A stretch of 9,266 nt of DNA from Gammaproteobacteria bacterium (GTDB taxonomy: Bacteria > Pseudomonadota > Gammaproteobacteria > J113). The stretch lies in NCBI GenBank assembly GCA_003694425.1, contig RFJX01000258.1, forward strand, positions 1-9,266, read 5' to 3'. Positions 5,514 to 9,266 of the stretch are shown one piece after another. Positions within the stretch are counted from its first letter, which is position 1; each line of letters starts with the position of its first letter. The position numbers and the translations under genes are program-made. The notes below the pieces were generated by a model, which worked only from the letters and a program-made list of their open reading frames with translations, had not been told where the DNA came from and made no database searches.

Positions 5514-7693
5514 GGACGCGCCTGCTCCCCCTCTTCCTGCTCCTGCCGCTCCAGTCCCCGCTGGCGGAGCAGGATTTCCTGCCCGGCTGGCACCTCTCCG
5601 GCAGCAACACCGCGCGGGCCTCCTGGTACGACGCCACGGGTCTGGGCAGCGCGGGGCCCTACCCCTTCGAGGGGGTGATGGGCTTCGAGGAGTTCAACCT
5701 CTACTTCGACCGGCGCAACTCCCCCTACGACCTGATGCGCGGGGAGTTCTCCGGGGTCTGGAACCTGGACGACGAGTACCGCTCGACCCACAACGGGCTC
5801 ACCCCGGAGCGGGTCAATTTCACCCGCGAGAAGGGCGACTCACTCATCCCCTGGCGCCTGGAGCTGGGCGACTACTTCGCCTACTACAGCTACCTCACCC
5901 TGCAGCGCTCGCTGAAGGGGGTGCAGATCGAGCTGCAGCCGGTGACCGACGCCGGCGGGCGGCGCCACTCCATCGTCCTTACCAGCGGGGCGGACGAGGC
6001 CGACTGGCGCAGCCTGACGCTGGAGGAGGACTACAGCAACGGGATCTCCTGGCTGGTGGCCGATCCGAATCTGGGCAGCTACAGCCTCAACTTCGTCCAC
6101 AACTTCCGCGACGGCTCGCCGGGGGCGGGGACCCTCGACCGCAGCCAGGCGGTGTTCAGCCTGGCCGGGGAGAAGTCCGCCACCCTGGCCCGGCAGCGAC
6201 TCACCCTGGAGGCGGAGATCGCCCACTTCGCCGGCGACCACAACGGCGTCTCCGGCGCCGCATCGGGCCAGGACAGGAGCGAGAACGGCTACTTCGCCGA
6301 GCTGCGCGGCTTCGACACGGTCCTGCCGCTGGATTACCGGCTCCGCTACGAGCGCTACGGCCAGGACTTCCGCCCGCGGGGGGCCATCGTCACCCCGGAC
6401 CGCAAGTCGTACGAGCTGCACGGCGGCTGGCGCTTCGCCACCGGCCTGCGCCTGCGCGGCCGGGTGCAGGTCTTCGACGACAACTACGAGACCGCCAACA
6501 AGCTGCGCACCCGCACCTATGGAGTCAACCTCACGGGGCCGTTGCTGGCCAGCCGTTTTCCCGGCCTGACCGGCACCCTGGATGCCTACCTCCAGAACCG
6601 CAACGACGAAACCGGCGCCACCAACGACCTGACCCGCACCGTGAACCTGGGCCTCAACAGCCCCCTGCCGCATGGCTGGACCGGCCGGGCCGGCTTCTTC
6701 TACCAGGACTTCGAGGACCAGTCCGCCGCCAACGCCAATGTGCTGACCCACCAGCTCAGCCTCAACGCCGACCACGCCATCTCCCTGTTCGGCTTCTCCG
6801 GCCTCATCACCCCCGGCATCCTCCTGCGCACCCTGCGCGAGGGCACCAGCTACAGCACCGACATCAACCCGACCCTGGCCCTGGCCCTCAACCGCGGGCC
6901 CCATTCCCTGCGCCTGGACTACGGCAGCCTGGTGCAGCACCGCCTGCTGGCCGTCAGCGGTCCGGACATCGACACCCACACCCTCAACCTCGACTACCGC
7001 TATCGCCTGCGCCAGCACGAGCTGGGCCTTGAGGCCAGCCTCTTCGGCCGCGATCCGGACCCCGGCGAGCACACCGGGGCCTACCGCGTCTCGGTCTTCT
7101 GGCGCTACAGCTTCGACCGTCCCGCGCAGGTCCTCGCCCGGGCGCCTTCAACCATCCCCTCACCCGGTGCGGCGGCGCCCGTGCCCACCACCCTGGATCC
7201 CTTCGGCCTGCCGCCCGGGGCCGATCCGCGGGCCATCCGGCAACTGCTCGAAGGCGCCGGCCTCGGCGAGGGCACGCCCCAGGCCGGCTACCTGGTCTAC
7301 GAATATCCGGTCTTCCGCGAGCTGGCCCAGCGCCAGCGGCTGGTGCTGCGCTACCAGGCGGGGGAGCTGGAGCGCTCGGCCGTGATTATCGACTTCGACG
7401 ACGTCGGCAACCGCGACAGCGTGGAGCAGACCTTCGAGCGGGTCCGCCAGGAGCTGATCCGGCGCCACGGCAACCCCACCCGCAACTACCATCAGGGCGG
7501 GTTCGGCGCCACCTTCGTGGCCGACGTCAATGCCGGGCGCCTGGTCCGGATCCTGGAATGGGACACCCCGCAGGGGGTGGTGCGTTTCGGGATCCCCCGC
7601 CGGCTGGACGGCCAGGTGAGGATGGAGATCGTCCACGCCCGCCACTTCCCCCCGCCCGGCGAGTCGCTCTGGAGCATCGAGGCGGTGCGCTAG
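5510..7693 (+). CDS. Outer-membrane beta-barrel protein with C-terminal soluble domain
   Basis: This is a 727-residue protein. A Sec signal (RTRLLPLFLLLPLQSPLA) ends near residue 19. Residues ~25-535 are long runs of alternating polar and hydrophobic residues rich in Tyr, Phe, Gly, Asn and Asp, with strand ends such as YELHGGWRFATGLRLRGRVQ and HTLNLDYRYRLRQHELGLEA, as in large barrels. The last strand, YRVSVFWRYSF, ends in an aromatic residue like an OMP beta-signal at about 535. An early segment (LELGDYFAYYSYLTLQRSLKGV) loosely recalls the GD...RG motif of usher-like barrels. A Pro/Ala linker (~540-575) leads to a mixed alpha/beta domain (~592-727; AVIIDFDDVGN, FERVRQELIRRHGNP, VRFGIPRR) that looks soluble. 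The ATG overlaps the previous stop by four bases, so translation is likely coupled. It may be a porin or export channel for its operon partners; the substrate is unknown. Confidence 0.87.
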   Translation: MRTRLLPLFLLLPLQSPLAEQDFLPGWHLSGSNTARASWYDATGLGSAGPYPFEGVMGFEEFNLYFDRRNSPYDLMRGEFSGVWNLDDEYRSTHNGLTPERVNFTREKGDSLIPWRLELGDYFAYYSYLTLQRSLKGVQIELQPVTDAGGRRHSIVLTSGADEADWRSLTLEEDYSNGISWLVADPNLGSYSLNFVHNFRDGSPGAGTLDRSQAVFSLAGEKSATLARQRLTLEAEIAHFAGDHNGVSGAASGQDRSENGYFAELRGFDTVLPLDYRLRYERYGQDFRPRGAIVTPDRKSYELHGGWRFATGLRLRGRVQVFDDNYETANKLRTRTYGVNLTGPLLASRFPGLTGTLDAYLQNRNDETGATNDLTRTVNLGLNSPLPHGWTGRAGFFYQDFEDQSAANANVLTHQLSLNADHAISLFGFSGLITPGILLRTLREGTSYSTDINPTLALALNRGPHSLRLDYGSLVQHRLLAVSGPDIDTHTLNLDYRYRLRQHELGLEASLFGRDPDPGEHTGAYRVSVFWRYSFDRPAQVLARAPSTIPSPGAAAPVPTTLDPFGLPPGADPRAIRQLLEGAGLGEGTPQAGYLVYEYPVFRELAQRQRLVLRYQAGELERSAVIIDFDDVGNRDSVEQTFERVRQELIRRHGNPTRNYHQGGFGATFVADVNAGRLVRILEWDTPQGVVRFGIPRRLDGQVRMEIVHARHFPPPGESLWSIEAVR

Positions 7694-7695
7694 GC

Positions 7696-7711
7696 CCCTG
7701 GTCCCGCAGGG
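7696..7711 (+). repeat. Short hairpin just after the barrel gene
   Basis: CCCTG (7696-7700) and CAGGG (7707-7711) pair around six bases, with a weaker outer GCGC/GCGC match. It starts three bases after the barrel gene's stop codon. No T-run follows, so terminator function is uncertain. Confidence 0.3.
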
Positions 7712-7722
7712 AGCGCGCCGGC

Positions 7723-7845
7723 ATGAATGACGGTTCCCCGTCAGGCGAATCCGTAGCCTATCTGTTACCACCACGGATTTATCATCGAAGCTGCCTGCAG
7801 GCGAAACGTGGCCTTGGGGAGGGGGCCGTCCAGCGACCCGGATGA
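7723..7845 (+). CDS. Doubtful 40-aa small ORF
   Basis: The ATG has AGGGAG (7708-7713) nine bases upstream, and the TGA ends at the first base of the next gene's Shine-Dalgarno. The product (MNDGSPSGESVAYLLPPRIY...) has no recognisable feature, and half of it is the 25-bp repeat read in frame (ESVAYLL). The hairpin at 7696-7711 would cover its ribosome site. It is probably chance, or at most a leader peptide. Confidence 0.15.
   Translation: MNDGSPSGESVAYLLPPRIYHRSCLQAKRGLGEGAVQRPG
7745..7769 (+). repeat. 25-bp direct repeat, copy B
   Basis: This is an exact match to 1976-2000 in the same orientation. It lies 51 bp after the barrel gene and 89 bp before the ATG of the sorting-tail gene, a suitable place for a regulatory site. 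The distance between the two copies is 5769 bp from start to start. Confidence 0.95.
7748..7779 (+). repeat. Inverted repeat AATCCGT / ACGGATT built on copy B
   Basis: AATCCGT (7748-7754), inside the repeat, pairs perfectly with ACGGATT (7773-7779), just outside it, around an 18-base loop. TATCATCG follows. It could be a weak terminator for the upstream operon or an operator. Copy A does not have this right arm and forms a different hairpin. Confidence 0.5.
7793..7802. repeat. 10-bp palindrome GCCTGCAGGC
   Basis: This is a perfect 10-base palindrome in the leader of the sorting-tail gene, 56 bases before its ATG. It may be an operator half or chance. Confidence 0.3.
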
Positions 7846-7851
7846 AGGAGG
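7845..7851 (+). promoter_or_regulatory. Strong Shine-Dalgarno choosing the ATG at 7859
   Basis: AAGGAGG lies seven bases before ATG 7859. An in-frame GTG at 7808 would add 17 residues but has no such site, so the ATG is preferred. Confidence 0.85.
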
Positions 7852-7858
7852 CCCTGTC

Positions 7859-8683
7859 ATGAACAAGTTGACCCGCATCACCGGTTTCCTCCCCGTACGG
7901 CATGCAGACCGGAGGCCCTGCGATCGGCCCGGTCACACCACCGGACGCCCCCCCTCGCCGTTGCTCCTGGCACTGGTACTGCCTTTCCTGCTCCCCTACC
8001 AGCCCGTGCGGGCCGCAGTGGTACACCTGACGGCCACGGCCGATACCTACATCACCGAGAATCCGGGTCTGGGTGGAACCGGCAGTATCCACGGTTCCGA
8101 TACGAGCCTGTGGCTTGCCCGGGGTTCGGGTGGCAATCGGGAGATCCCGCTCGTGCGGTTCGACCTGACCGGCCTGGCGGGGGCCACGGTCAACGGGGCC
8201 TTCGCCCAGCTGACGCTGCAACTGGTCACGGCCTTCAACGGGACGCCCGGCATCACGCAGACGGTCTCCCTGCGCGAATCCCTCGTCGGCTGGGACGAGG
8301 CGACCACGAGCTTCGCCGGTTTCGGCGGCACCGGTTTCGACGAGGCGGCCCACACCGGGCCGGAACTCCTGAACCTGTCCGTCACCTTCTCCGGCTCGCC
8401 GCCGGAACCGGTGGTCTTCGATCTGCCCGCCTCCGTGGTTCAGGGCTGGATCGACGACCCGGCCTCCAATCACGGTCTCGTCCTGATCTCCCAGACGACG
8501 CTCAACCAGACCGATCTGGTCTTCGCCTCGCGGGAGCGGGACGGAGGCACGCTGGCACCGGCACTCAGCTTCGACGTGACCCCGGTCCCGCTGCCGCCTG
8601 CCGCCGGTCTGCTCGGGTTGGCGCTGCTGGCGCTGTCCGGTCTGGGCAGGCGTGAGGCCGGGAGCCGCGGGGGAGCGGGATGA
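7859..8683 (+). CDS. DNRLRE-like secreted protein with PEP-CTERM/VPLPA-type sorting tail
   Basis: This is a 274-residue protein starting at the ATG behind AAGGAGG. The n-region is unusually long (~33 residues) before the hydrophobic stretch PLLLALVLPFLLPY; cleavage is likely after VRA near residue 52. The mature part begins HLTATADTYITE, followed by SLWLARGSGGNREIPLVRFDLTGL, SLRESLVGWDEATTSF and GLVLISQ. This is the pattern of DNRLRE/CBM96-like beta-sandwich domains of extracellular proteins. The tail from residue 243, VPLPPAAGLLGLALLALSG then GRRE, is the tripartite exosortase signal: a Pro-rich motif, a membrane helix and an Arg cluster. In this family an exosortase cleaves the tail and the protein goes to the cell surface or the extracellular matrix. 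No exosortase is in the window. The stop overlaps the next gene by ATGA. Confidence 0.9.
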   Translation: MNKLTRITGFLPVRHADRRPCDRPGHTTGRPPSPLLLALVLPFLLPYQPVRAAVVHLTATADTYITENPGLGGTGSIHGSDTSLWLARGSGGNREIPLVRFDLTGLAGATVNGAFAQLTLQLVTAFNGTPGITQTVSLRESLVGWDEATTSFAGFGGTGFDEAAHTGPELLNLSVTFSGSPPEPVVFDLPASVVQGWIDDPASNHGLVLISQTTLNQTDLVFASRERDGGTLAPALSFDVTPVPLPPAAGLLGLALLALSGLGRREAGSRGGAG

Positions 8684-9266
8684 ACAGCCCCGCCAGGGCG
8701 CTGCTGCTGGCGGCCTGCCTGTGGCTGGCCGTGCCGGCGCTGCATGCCGCGCCGGACCTGGAGGTCACCGTCAGCGCCACTGAAGCGAACAGTGATGGGA
8801 CCACGAGCAGCGGGGCGCCTTCGGGACACGCAACGATCACCGACAATGCCGCCGACACTTCAGGCGTGAAGGTCCTTGACGGTCTCGTCACCACTTTCGA
8901 TGTCATCGCAATCGGTCTCGGTGCTCCGCTTGATGCGCTCAGCCTCGTCTGGGACGCCAATGGCAACCCCGATCCCTGGCTCTCTTTCCAGTTGCAGCTC
9001 GACAGCCAGCACACCAGCCCGCTGCGTTTTGACAGCAGCATCAGGATGCGGACCGATCCCATCGGCCTGGCGGCGCTCGGCGGGACCATCTACCACCGCG
9101 CCATCCTCGACGTGCGGGTCACCGATCTCAACGGTGATGGCGAGGCCTGGTTCCGCTTCCCCTCCTGGGACGTGCGCGCGCGCTATTTCGACATCGACTT
9201 CTCCACCGGCACCGTCGTCGATGTGAAGGTGCCCCTGCCGGGCAACGCGACCGGCGGCCTGCCGGA
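8680..9266 (+). CDS. Exported protein of unknown function (3' partial)
   Basis: The frame is open from ATG 8680 to the window edge, giving about 195 residues; the gene continues beyond. The ATG overlaps the TGA of the sorting-tail gene (ATGA) and has GGGGGAG upstream, so it is co-translated. A signal peptide is clear (MNSPARALLLAACLWLAVPALHAA, cleavage near residue 24). The mature chain is beta-rich, Asp/Thr/Ser-rich and Cys-free. It includes VTDLNGDGEAW, which fits a DxNxDG calcium-binding loop, and SLVWDANGNPDPWLSFQLQL. I do not recognise the family. A C-terminal sorting tail, if any, would lie outside the window. It probably works with the upstream exosortase substrate at the cell surface. 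Confidence 0.85.
   Translation, partial: MNSPARALLLAACLWLAVPALHAAPDLEVTVSATEANSDGTTSSGAPSGHATITDNAADTSGVKVLDGLVTTFDVIAIGLGAPLDALSLVWDANGNPDPWLSFQLQLDSQHTSPLRFDSSIRMRTDPIGLAALGGTIYHRAILDVRVTDLNGDGEAWFRFPSWDVRARYFDIDFSTGTVVDVKVPLPGNATGGLP

Noticed and set aside
7808..7858. Upstream GTG start for the sorting-tail gene
   Set aside because: No Shine-Dalgarno; it would place a Gly-rich extension before a signal peptide whose n-region is already long. ATG 7859 has AAGGAGG.
1..9266. CRISPR array, tRNA, rRNA, insertion sequence or phage genes
   Set aside because: No regular spaced repeats, RNA gene landmarks, transposase or integrase motifs seen on either strand.

Overview
The window is GC-rich DNA with every supported gene on the + strand. 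Two features indicate a Gram-negative bacterium, probably a proteobacterium: a large outer-membrane beta-barrel protein, and a secreted protein with a C-terminal exosortase-type (PEP-CTERM / VPLPA-CTERM) sorting tail. Nothing visible fixes the genus.

Layout: (1) 2-1987 is the 3' part of a large transcriptional regulator with TPR-like helices, a winged-helix DNA-binding domain and a bacterial transcriptional activator domain (BTAD). Its 5' end lies outside the window. (2) 1988-2585 holds no convincing gene. It has several inverted repeats and one doubtful 149-codon ORF behind a good Shine-Dalgarno sequence. (3) 2586-7693 is a compact three-gene operon: a large secreted Cys-rich coiled-coil protein carrying four copies of a six-cysteine motif, a small exported protein that may have an NTF2-like fold, and a beta-barrel protein with an unusual C-terminal soluble domain. 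The gaps are 9 bp and then a 4-nt ATGA overlap. (4) 7694-7858 is a short intergenic region with hairpins. (5) 7859-8683 encodes a DNRLRE-like secreted protein with the exosortase sorting tail. It overlaps by ATGA the start of another exported protein (8680 onwards) that runs off the window.

A perfect 25-bp direct repeat is present at 1976-2000, across the stop codon of the regulator, and again at 7745-7769, upstream of the sorting-tail gene. The copies bracket the three-gene operon almost exactly. They could be a shared regulatory site or the edges of an inserted or duplicated block. No integrase, transposase or recombinase gene is visible in the window.

Taken together this is a cell-envelope or surface locus: a regulator, followed by exported proteins, one outer-membrane protein and one exosortase substrate. 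The Cys-rich protein, small exported protein and barrel look like a cooperating export or surface-assembly unit that I cannot match to a named system. Its function is inference from architecture and gene order only.
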